Source of the DNA: TMED26 sp002694075
GTDB lineage: Bacteria; Pseudomonadota; Alphaproteobacteria; Thalassobaculales; Thalassobaculaceae
Direction: 5' to 3'
NCBI GenBank assembly: GCA_036160575.1
Contig: JAYYDT010000020.1
Location: 1 to 6,789 of the forward strand
DNA: 6,789 nt
Position 1 is the first letter of the stretch; each line of letters starts with the position of its first letter. Under the pieces are notes generated by a model that was given only the letters and a program-made list of their open reading frames with translations, was not told the DNA's origin and did no database searches. Both the position numbers and the translations under genes were made by a program. This document shows, one piece after another, positions 1-5,499 of this stretch.

Positions 1-140
1 AAAAAATCATTCCTGACGCAACGCTGAAATCCGGCATGCCGGCAGTGGCCTTAATCGGTGTGGGACAACAGTCGCTGTTGTTCTATCTGATCGAGCCGCT
101 TTTCCTGAGCTTCTACCTGGCGCTGACGGAAAAAAGTTAA
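1..140 (+). CDS. 3' end of an unidentified gene with a hydrophobic C-terminus (partial)
   Basis: Only the frame with codons starting at base 3 stays open across the window edge. It gives 45 residues ending in ALTEKS and a TAA stop at 138-140. The other two forward frames hit stops within the first 30 bases. The visible tail has a short polar start (KIIPDATLKSG) followed by a strongly hydrophobic stretch of about 30 residues containing VALIGVG and LLFYLIEPLFLSFYLAL. This would suit one or two membrane-associated helices or a buried C-terminal helix. The stop lies 32 bases before the GTG start of the TPR/glycosyltransferase gene, so the two are probably co-transcribed. I do not recognise the family from this fragment and assign no function. 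That it is coding at all is inferred from the open frame, the plausible amino-acid composition and the spacing. Confidence 0.6.
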   Translation, partial: KIIPDATLKSGMPAVALIGVGQQSLLFYLIEPLFLSFYLALTEKS

Positions 141-172
141 ACTGGCCTGGCCTTCGCCCTCGGAACCGCTCT

Positions 173-1432
173 GTGCAAAAACCGCAACACCGCATGTCTT
201 TCGACCGCTTCCTGCATCTGGGTATGCGGGCGTTAAGAAAAGGCGATGCCAGACGCGCGGCGGAAATATTTCACCATTTCAACGATCTGCGTCCATCTGA
301 CCCGCGCGGCTATTTCGGTCTGGCCCAGCTTGAAAAATATCAATGGGCCTTTCAGCGTGCCCATCGCCTGACCCGCAAGGCGCTGCTTCTGCAACCCAAT
401 AACCTACGCTGTTATATTAGCCACGCCACCGCTTGCTCGGATGATCTTGAACTCCAAGAAGCTTTGCGAATGATGGCGCGGGCGCTGGTCATCCACCCCC
501 TCAATCACGATCTGCGCACTCATTTTGGACTCTTACATCTATGCGCCGGCGATTGGCGTCGCGGCTTTGCGCTTTATGATGATCGCGGTTCGCGACGTGC
601 GCTGCTCCAACAACTCAAGAAATTTAACATTGCGCCCTGGAGAGGCGAACCTTTGGACGGTAAGCATATTTTACTCGCCGCCGAGCAAGGCGCCGGCGAT
701 GTCCTGCAGTTTGTCCGTTACGTCGCGCCCCTGGCTGAGCAAGGCGCCAAAGTCACCGTCATCTGCCAAAAAAATCTGCGCGGTCTGATCGCCCAGGTGG
801 CTGGTGTTCATGCCGTGGGGGCGACGATTAGTGGCGACACCAGCTATGGCGAGGCGCTCATGACCTTGCCGCGCCACTTGCAAGTCACCCCTCGCGATGT
901 GAAGCTCAACCAACCCTACTTGGTCGCGCCACCCGCCAAAGAGGTTCTGCCGGCCACCGATAAACCGCGGGTCGGCATCTCATGGACCGGCAACCCGGCC
1001 CATTCAGCGAATCGGGAACGGTCCGTGCCGATTGCTGAACTGGCCCCGCTGTTCGCCCTTGAGGGGATTGAATTCTATAGCTTCCAGTTTGACAGTGACA
1101 CGGTGGAAGACAAACCGTTCGCCGACGAAGTCATTGATTTGGCGCCGCGCCTCGGCGATTTCGCGCAGACCGCCAGTTATGTGAAGCAGATGGACTTGAT
1201 CATCACTATCGATTCCTCCCTGGCCCATCTGGCCGGTGGCCTCGGCCATCCGGTGTGGCTGATGCTGGCCCGTCAAACCGACTGGCGCTGGATTGGCGAC
1301 GAACACACGACACCCTGGTATCCCAGCATGCGCTTGTTTCGTCAGACCACGGCGGGCGATTGGGCACCGGTGCTCGGGCAGATCGCGGCAGCGTTACAGA
1401 CCCTCCGCGCGACTCCCCGCACCGCACGTTGA
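173..1432 (+). CDS. TPR protein with C-terminal GT9/heptosyltransferase-like domain
   Basis: A 419-residue protein that is probably cytoplasmic, with no signal peptide or membrane segment seen. Residues about 10-135 are helical and TPR-like: LHLGMRALRKGDARRAAEIF, then RAHRLTRKALLLQPNN, then ALRMMARALVIHPLN, then FGLLHLCAGDWRRGFALYD. Residues about 162-415 resemble the two-lobed GT-B fold of ADP-heptose:LPS heptosyltransferase-like (GT9) proteins. They include a glycine-rich loop LAAEQGAGDVLQFVRY (168-183), a second-domain start PRVGISWTGNPAHSANRERS (265-284) and the hallmark IDSSLAHLAGGLGHPVWLML (346-365). Such TPR-glycosyltransferase fusions are common in alphaproteobacteria and are usually annotated only by domain, with donor and acceptor unknown. 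A role in surface polysaccharide or protein glycosylation is inference. The GTG at 173 has a weak GGA 8 bases upstream. An in-frame ATG at 194 (MSFDRFL) has no ribosome site but is a possible alternative start. The first third is noticeably richer in A/T codons than the downstream genes. Confidence 0.88.
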   Translation: MQKPQHRMSFDRFLHLGMRALRKGDARRAAEIFHHFNDLRPSDPRGYFGLAQLEKYQWAFQRAHRLTRKALLLQPNNLRCYISHATACSDDLELQEALRMMARALVIHPLNHDLRTHFGLLHLCAGDWRRGFALYDDRGSRRALLQQLKKFNIAPWRGEPLDGKHILLAAEQGAGDVLQFVRYVAPLAEQGAKVTVICQKNLRGLIAQVAGVHAVGATISGDTSYGEALMTLPRHLQVTPRDVKLNQPYLVAPPAKEVLPATDKPRVGISWTGNPAHSANRERSVPIAELAPLFALEGIEFYSFQFDSDTVEDKPFADEVIDLAPRLGDFAQTASYVKQMDLIITIDSSLAHLAGGLGHPVWLMLARQTDWRWIGDEHTTPWYPSMRLFRQTTAGDWAPVLGQIAAALQTLRATPRTAR

Positions 1433-1630
1433 CGAAGCTCAAAAATGACTGGTGTCGTGGCGGTGTCCGGTCCTAAGCTGCCGTCATCACGCATCCCAGG
1501 GTCGCTGATCCCATGACGCTGACAAGCACCTGGAACGTTTCAACCGCCATGCGTATCGGCGCCGACCAAGCCGCCTTGTTCCGGCGCGCGGTCGATAGCC
1601 GCTCTCATGCCAAGGGAGACAATAAGCATT
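1433..1630. other. Intergenic gap before the CoA-transferase/lyase pair
   Basis: This 198-base stretch separates the TPR/glycosyltransferase gene from the first CoA-transferase, so the latter probably starts its own transcription unit. I see no convincing terminator (no hairpin followed by a T tract) and no clear -35/-10 pair. An imperfect long-range inverted repeat (CGTCAT at 1482-1487, ATGACG at 1513-1518) is too short and widely spaced to call. No credible small gene was found here. An in-frame ATG at 1607 could extend the next gene, but it lacks a ribosome site. Confidence 0.5.
1612..1618 (+). promoter_or_regulatory. Ribosome binding site deciding the CoA-transferase start
   Basis: AAGGGAG lies 12 bases before the ATG at 1631. 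It sits downstream of the alternative in-frame ATG at 1607, which has no purine-rich site before it. This supports translation from 1631, although the spacing is slightly long. Confidence 0.65.
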
Positions 1631-2845
1631 ATGGTTGTGCCCCTCACCTACCGACCTGACGCGCCGGCGGCACTGGCCGGTTTGCGCATTCTCGACCTGT
1701 CGCGCCTGGTCGCCGGCAACGCCATCACCCATGTCATGGCCGACCATGGCGCCGAGGTCATTAAAATTGAACGGCCCGGCGTCGGCGATGACCTGCGCAA
1801 TTGGAAGACGCGCGGCGTCAGCACCCACTGGAAGGTGTATTGCCGGAACAAAAAAAGCGTCACCTTGGACCTGCGCACCGCCCGCGGGCGGGCGATTTTC
1901 CTCGACCTAGCGGCGACCGCCCAGGTGATCGTCGAGAATTTCAAACCCGGCACGCTGGAGGAATGGGGGATTGGACCGGCCGAACTGCACGCCCGCCAAC
2001 CCAATTTAGTTATTGTGCGCGTGTCCGGTTGGGGACAGACCGGGATCTATCGACACAAGCCCGGTTTCGGCAGTTTGATCGAAGCGATGAGCGGTTTCGC
2101 CACCAGCAATGGCTACGCTGACCGGCCGCCGGTTTTGCCACCGGTCGCCCTGGCCGACAATATCGCCGGCCTTTATGGCGCTTTCGCGGTGATGGTGGCG
2201 ACGCGCACGATCGAGGTCGGCGGCGGCGGCGGCCAGGTGATCGACGTGCCGATTTTTGATCCCATCCATTCCATCATTGGGCCGGAGGCGGCCAATTATA
2301 AATTGACCGGCGAGGTGCCGACGCGCACCGGCTCGCGGGCGCAACATACCGCGCCGCGCAATGTCTACGCCACCAAGGATGGTCGCTATGTCGCCTTGTC
2401 GGCCTCCATGCAGGCGATGGCCGAGCGCCTGTTCCGCGCCATCGGCAAGCCGGAGTTGATCGACGATCCGCGCTTCCGCACCAACTCTGACCGGGTCGCC
2501 AACAACGACCAATTGGACCCGATCGTCGCCGAATTCATGGCTGCCCACAGCCAGGACGAATTGCTGGAAATATTTGACACGGCCAATGTCACCGTCGGAC
2601 CGGTCGGCGATATTTCGCAGTTGTTCGACCACCCTTATATCAATGATCGGGCGATTATCGTCGAGCTACCCGATGACGAAATGGGCGCCGTGCCGATGCA
2701 TAACGTGGTGCCGCGCCTATCTGAGACGCCGGGGGTGATCCGCACGCCGGCGCCCGATTTGGGCCAACATAACGCCGAAATTTACGCCGATATCGGCCTC
2801 GGCCCGGATGACTTGGCCAACCTGCAAAAAGAGGGAGTGATGTGA
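1631..2845 (+). CDS. Class III (CaiB/BaiF family) CoA-transferase
   Basis: A 404-residue cytoplasmic enzyme expected to move CoA from a donor thioester (often succinyl-CoA) to a carboxylic acid through an enzyme-bound aspartyl anhydride. Family signatures, in order: LAGLRILDLSRLVAG (15-29) with DHGAEVIKIERPGVGDD (38-54), KKSVTLDLRTARGR (74-87), VIVENFKPGTLEEWGI (99-114), VSGWGQTGIYRHKPGFG (131-147), and ALADNIAGLYGAFA (173-186). By alignment with formyl-CoA transferase, D176 in the last motif is the catalytic Asp. The C-terminal LGQHNAEIYADIGL (377-390) is also typical, and about 400 residues is the usual length. The GFGSLIEAMSGFA segment resembles CoA-transferases acting on dicarboxylic acids such as succinyl-CoA:citramalate or malate enzymes, but the substrate cannot be fixed from sequence. 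It is coupled to the next gene, a CitE-like lyase, which favours a hydroxyacid substrate. An unusual five-glycine run (197-201) replaces the common R-x-G-x-G-Q linker. Confidence 0.93.
   Translation: MVVPLTYRPDAPAALAGLRILDLSRLVAGNAITHVMADHGAEVIKIERPGVGDDLRNWKTRGVSTHWKVYCRNKKSVTLDLRTARGRAIFLDLAATAQVIVENFKPGTLEEWGIGPAELHARQPNLVIVRVSGWGQTGIYRHKPGFGSLIEAMSGFATSNGYADRPPVLPPVALADNIAGLYGAFAVMVATRTIEVGGGGGQVIDVPIFDPIHSIIGPEAANYKLTGEVPTRTGSRAQHTAPRNVYATKDGRYVALSASMQAMAERLFRAIGKPELIDDPRFRTNSDRVANNDQLDPIVAEFMAAHSQDELLEIFDTANVTVGPVGDISQLFDHPYINDRAIIVELPDDEMGAVPMHNVVPRLSETPGVIRTPAPDLGQHNAEIYADIGLGPDDLANLQKEGVM
2831..2837 (+). promoter_or_regulatory. Ribosome binding site for the lyase inside the CoA-transferase 3' end
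   Basis: GAGGGAG is embedded in the last codons of the CoA-transferase gene. It stands 7 bases before the ATG at 2845 but only 4 bases before the competing GTG at 2842. The better spacing selects ATG 2845, giving a TGATG stop-start junction that points to translational coupling. Confidence 0.7.
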
Positions 2846-3735
2846 TGACCGTAACCGAGATGCTGCCGCTCTGGCGTTCCAGCCTGTTCGTGCCGGCAAC
2901 CAGTGAGCGTTTCATCGCCAAGGCCCATTTGCGCGGCGCCGACGCCATCAAAATCGACCTGGAGGACGCTGTCGCGCCGACCGAAAAGGCGCGCGCCCGT
3001 ACCCTTGTACCAGCGGTCGCGGCCAGCGTCGGCCAAGCTGGCGCCGATGTGCTGGTCCGCATCAATCGGCCCTGGCGCATGGCGGTCGCCGATTTGGAGG
3101 CGTCGGTCGGCGCCGACGTCAACGGGATTGTTATTCCCAAGATTGAGTCCGCCGACCATGTTGTGTTCCTGGAGGAAATCGTCGCCGAACTGGAGGCCGA
3201 GCGCGGCCTCGCCCCGGGGCACACCTGTTTCACCCTGCAGATCGAAACCGCCAAAGGTTTTCTCAACGTCCGCGAAATCGCCGGCGCCAGCCGCCGTAAC
3301 AAGGCGATCAGCGTGGGTAACGAGGATTTCGCCCATATGCTGGGCATGCCCGAAACCATCTCCGAAGCGTTGATCGGGGCCATGCAAACGGTCCAGATGG
3401 CGGCCCGTGAGGCCGGCATTCTGGCCCTTGGTTATCCCGGCTCTATCGCCAATTTCAGTGACTTGGACGCCTATCGCGCCGACATCGCCCGCGCGCGCGC
3501 CCTCGGCTTCGACGGCGGCTCCTGCATCCATCCGGCGCAGGTCGCCATTCTGAACGAGGGTTTCGCGCCGACCGCCGTGGAAATCGCCGAGGCCGAAGGC
3601 ATCATCGCCGCCTATGACGCGGCCTTGGCACGCGGTGAGGGCGCCGTCGCTTATCAGGGAAAGATGATCGATATCCCAATCGCCGACCGGGCCCGCCGCA
3701 CCCTGGCCCAGCGCGACCGCATCGCCGGCCGCTAA
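2845..3735 (+). CDS. CitE-like HpcH/HpaI-family acyl-CoA lyase (malyl/citramalyl-CoA lyase type)
   Basis: A 296-residue Mg-dependent TIM-barrel enzyme of the citrate lyase beta-subunit-like family. Members cleave or form 3-hydroxyacyl-CoA thioesters such as malyl-, citramalyl- or citryl-CoA, giving acetyl-CoA plus a 2-oxoacid. Visible signatures: RSSLFVPATSERFIAKA (11-27), AIKIDLEDAVAPTEKARAR (34-52), VRIN (71-74, CoA/substrate arginine R72), VIPKIESADHV (96-106), LQIETAKGF (131-139) with metal ligand E134, VGNEDFAHMLGM (157-168) with metal ligand D161, GFDGGSCIHPAQV (221-233), and a C-terminal lid YQGKMIDIPIADRARR (270-285). All expected catalytic positions are present and the length is normal. 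It is a stand-alone protein: no citrate lyase alpha or gamma subunit gene is adjacent, so true citrate lyase is unlikely. The ATG at 2845 shares one base with the preceding TGA stop. Which substrate it uses is inference; citramalyl-CoA or malyl-CoA are the leading options given the coupled CoA-transferase. Confidence 0.93.
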   Translation: MTVTEMLPLWRSSLFVPATSERFIAKAHLRGADAIKIDLEDAVAPTEKARARTLVPAVAASVGQAGADVLVRINRPWRMAVADLEASVGADVNGIVIPKIESADHVVFLEEIVAELEAERGLAPGHTCFTLQIETAKGFLNVREIAGASRRNKAISVGNEDFAHMLGMPETISEALIGAMQTVQMAAREAGILALGYPGSIANFSDLDAYRADIARARALGFDGGSCIHPAQVAILNEGFAPTAVEIAEAEGIIAAYDAALARGEGAVAYQGKMIDIPIADRARRTLAQRDRIAGR

Positions 3736-4928
3736 ATCACGCCGTCGGCGGCAAGCGCGTCGCGGGCCGCCGCGTCAAGGCCAAGGTCGCCGTAGATCTC
3801 GGCGTTATCCTGTCCCAGAACTGGTGGTGGGCTGTCGACCGCCGGCGCCGCGCCGTCCAATTTGACACCGGTGCGCACCACCTGAATGTCCTGGTCGACG
3901 CCGGGTACAGCGGCAAAATCGGCGAGCAGGCCACGGTCGGCGATTTGCGGATGAGCGAGCACTTCGGGCACCGTCAAAATCGCCCCGGCGGGCACGCCCA
4001 GGGCATTAAGCTCGCCCGCCCAGGCCTCGGCCGGGCGCGTGCGCAACACACTTTCCAACTCCGCCTTGAGTGCCATGCGGTGGGCTTTGCGGTCTTCGCG
4101 GGTGCGGTAGTCGGGGTGGTCGAGCAAATCGGCACGGCCCAAATGCTCGGCCAATTGCCGCCATTGTTCGTCCTTGTTGGCGGCGATGTTCAGCGGCCCG
4201 TTGGCGGCCGCGAAGGTGCCCGAGGGGGCCGAGGTCAGATTCTCGTTGCCCACCGCCGCCGGTGTCACGCCCGCGATGAGGTAATTGGACACCACCCAGC
4301 CCATCGTCGCGATGACCGATTCCAGCATCGACACATCAATCATCGTGCCGCGCGGCCGGGCGTTGAGGGCGGCGGCGATGGCGAAGGCGGCGGTCATGCC
4401 GCCAACGGTGTCGGCCAGCGGATAACCGACCCGTAGCGGCGCGCTATCGCTGTCGCCGGTGATCGACATCACGCCGGCGGCGCCCTGGACGATCTGATCG
4501 TAGGCCGGCCGGGTCATCCAGGGGCCGTCCTGGCCAAAACCGGAAATGGCGCAATAAACCAGGTCTGGACGCGCCTGTTTCAAAACTGGGTAATCGAGAC
4601 CGAGCCTGGCCATCACCCCCGGCCGGAAGTTCTCCAATACCACGTCGGCGCTTTCCACCAGCCGCAGAAAAACCTCCTTGCCGGCGGCCGCTTTGAGGTT
4701 AAGCGTGACCGACTTCTTGCCGGCGTTTTGGGCCAAAAACGACACCCCCATACCGGCAGCGTTGAGCGCCGGGTCGGCGCCCAACTGGCGCGCCAGATCG
4801 CCACGTCCCGGCGCCTCGACCTTAATCACCTCGGCGCCGAGATGGGCCAACTGATGCGCGCAGAACGGCCCCGCCAAAACATTGGTCAGATCCAGCACGC
4901 GAAGTCCGGAAAGCGGCGTGGTGGTCAT
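3732..4928 (-). CDS. Second class III (CaiB/BaiF family) CoA-transferase
   Basis: A complete 398-residue family III CoA-transferase, probably cytoplasmic and dimeric like its relatives. Signatures: LSGLRVLDLTNVLAGPFCA (6-24), HLGAEVIKVEAPGRGD (29-44), NAGKKSVTLNLKAAAGK (68-84), VVLENFRPGVMARLGLD (96-112), ISGFGQDGPW (128-137), YDQIVQGAAGVMSITGD (143-159), and GYPLADTVGGMTAAFAIAAA (168-187), where D173 aligns with the catalytic Asp of formyl-CoA transferase. It ends with LGQDNAEIYGDLGL (371-384). The ATG is preceded at 7 bases by AGGGG (4936-4940, - strand). It differs from the + strand CoA-transferase through the substrate-shaping central part (GQDGPW and YDQIVQGAAG here, GQTGIY and GFGSLIEAMSG there), so it is a distant paralogue with probably another substrate. 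Its stop codon (TAG, 3732-3734) overlaps the stop of the convergent lyase gene. No substrate can be named with confidence. Confidence 0.95.
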   Translation of the reverse strand: MTTTPLSGLRVLDLTNVLAGPFCAHQLAHLGAEVIKVEAPGRGDLARQLGADPALNAAGMGVSFLAQNAGKKSVTLNLKAAAGKEVFLRLVESADVVLENFRPGVMARLGLDYPVLKQARPDLVYCAISGFGQDGPWMTRPAYDQIVQGAAGVMSITGDSDSAPLRVGYPLADTVGGMTAAFAIAAALNARPRGTMIDVSMLESVIATMGWVVSNYLIAGVTPAAVGNENLTSAPSGTFAAANGPLNIAANKDEQWRQLAEHLGRADLLDHPDYRTREDRKAHRMALKAELESVLRTRPAEAWAGELNALGVPAGAILTVPEVLAHPQIADRGLLADFAAVPGVDQDIQVVRTGVKLDGAAPAVDSPPPVLGQDNAEIYGDLGLDAAARDALAADGVI

Positions 4929-4943
4929 TGGAATACCCCTATT

Positions 4944-4955
4944 TCGCTTAAGCGA
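4944..4955. promoter_or_regulatory. Perfect 12-base palindrome, candidate operator
   Basis: TCGCTTAAGCGA reads identically on both strands. It begins 15 bases upstream of the - strand CoA-transferase start codon, just beyond its AGGGG ribosome site, and lies about 70 bases before the membrane-protein start. The position suits a dimeric repressor binding near the transcription start. A 12-base perfect palindrome arises by chance at roughly 1 in 4096 positions, so about 2% for a gap this size. No regulator gene is adjacent in the window to support it. Confidence 0.35.
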
Positions 4956-5011
4956 TCCCTCAGCCTACAGGCCGTCCCCCCGATTTGATAGACTGGCGAT
5001 ACACAAGACAT

Positions 5012-5018
5012 AAGGGAG
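5012..5018 (+). promoter_or_regulatory. Ribosome binding site deciding the membrane-protein start
   Basis: TAAGGGAGAA around 5011-5020 contains AAGGGAG at 5012-5018, 8 bases before the ATG at 5027. The upstream in-frame candidate at 4985 has no such site and would add a polar segment containing this ribosome site itself. The start at 5027 is therefore preferred. Confidence 0.75.
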
Positions 5019-5026
5019 AAAAGGTC

Positions 5027-5476
5027 ATGTTCGACAATCCATCCCTGTTCAATCGCCTGGCCGCCGGGAAGTTGGTTGGTCTGATCGTCGGATTGGTGTT
5101 TTTCTTCACCATTCCCATGGTCTGGCCGTCCGCCGAACTGACGCTGCGCTGGGGCGTGTTGCTGTGGTATCCGCTGGTCGGGGCGGTGATTGGCCTGGTC
5201 GGCATTTACCGCCGCCACCCGGTTCTCCAATTACCGATGCCCTGGTGGGTGCGGGCGCCGTTGGTCGGCGCCTGGATGAATTTCGTCCTGGCGTTTTTCT
5301 GTTTCCCGGTGTTGGTCACCCTGTACCAAGACCTGTGGCCAAGCCTGCCGGCCTGGGCCGCACCGCTTTTGCTGGCGCTCGAGGGGGCGGTGGTTGGCGC
5401 AATGATTGGCGCCATCGCCACCCGTATCGGTGGCGACGGCCCGGAACCCGTGACCGCCGACCAAGCCGCCCCTTAA
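5027..5476 (+). CDS. Small four-helix integral membrane protein, family not recognised
   Basis: A 149-residue protein with four predicted membrane segments at about residues 14-34, 42-61, 74-98 and 111-131. It has a short N-terminal lead (MFDNPSLFNRLAAGK) and a polar, acidic-to-neutral tail (GGDGPEPVTADQAAP). By the positive-inside rule, the basic stretch YRRHP (61-65) between segments 2 and 3 and R76 suggest that this loop faces the cytoplasm, with both termini cytoplasmic as well. The protein is rich in Trp and Phe and has small-residue pairs in segments 2 and 4 (VGAVIGLVG, GAVVGAMIGA) of the type that allow tight helix packing. I see no catalytic motif, metal-binding cluster or transporter signature, so no function is given. 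It is transcribed divergently from the CoA-transferase, appears monocistronic, and is followed at once by a terminator hairpin. That it is real is supported by the strong ribosome site and the coherent hydrophobic pattern. Confidence 0.82.
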   Translation: MFDNPSLFNRLAAGKLVGLIVGLVFFFTIPMVWPSAELTLRWGVLLWYPLVGAVIGLVGIYRRHPVLQLPMPWWVRAPLVGAWMNFVLAFFCFPVLVTLYQDLWPSLPAWAAPLLLALEGAVVGAMIGAIATRIGGDGPEPVTADQAAP

Positions 5477-5480
5477 GCGC

Positions 5481-5499
5481 CGCCCCAAGCGGGCGTTTT
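5481..5499 (+). terminator. Rho-independent terminator after the membrane-protein gene
   Basis: CGCCC (5481-5485), loop CAAGC, GGGCG (5491-5495) form a perfect 5-base-pair GC stem followed at once by TTTT. It starts 5 bases after the membrane-protein stop. The T tract runs into the stop codon of the convergent monooxygenase gene (5498-5500). In the opposite direction the hairpin is not followed by a T run, so it probably acts only on + strand transcripts. The stem is short, which limits confidence. Confidence 0.55.

Larger units (their letters stand above)
4929..5026. promoter_or_regulatory. Divergent intergenic control region
   Basis: These 98 bases separate the start codons of the - strand CoA-transferase and the + strand membrane-protein gene, so promoters for both probably lie here. 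I see both ribosome sites and a 12-base palindrome, but no convincing -35/-10 pair in either direction. TTGATA at 4985-4990 is the nearest -35-like hexamer for the + strand and it lacks a good partner. Calling this region regulatory rests mainly on the divergent geometry. Confidence 0.4.

Noticed and set aside
1482..1518. Inverted repeat CGTCAT / ATGACG in the gap after the glycosyltransferase
   Set aside because: The arms are only six bases with a 25-base loop and no T tract, too weak to call a terminator or an operator.
1556..1565. Ten-base palindrome TCGGCGCCGA upstream of the first CoA-transferase
   Set aside because: The same GC-rich palindrome occurs inside coding sequence (near 3107-3118), so it reflects base composition and common codon pairs, not an operator.
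2006..2632. A 208-codon - strand open frame opposite the first CoA-transferase
   Set aside because: It lies wholly inside the antisense of a gene with intact family motifs. It has a His/Arg-rich, low-complexity composition and no independent support.
3490..3500. Alternating CG run that could form Z-DNA
   Set aside because: It is explained by alternating Ala and Arg codons (ARARA) in a conserved helix of the lyase. It is short and has no other supporting feature.
2655..3531. Two long - strand open frames of about 250 codons opposite the lyase gene
   Set aside because: They are antisense shadows of a clearly recognisable CitE-like gene in GC-rich DNA. Their translations are rich in Ala, Arg, Ser and Gly and show no family signature or ribosome site.
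3945..4436. A 163-codon + strand open frame within the second CoA-transferase
   Set aside because: It is antisense to conserved catalytic regions of the transferase, with a Gly/Arg/His-rich translation and no recognised domain.
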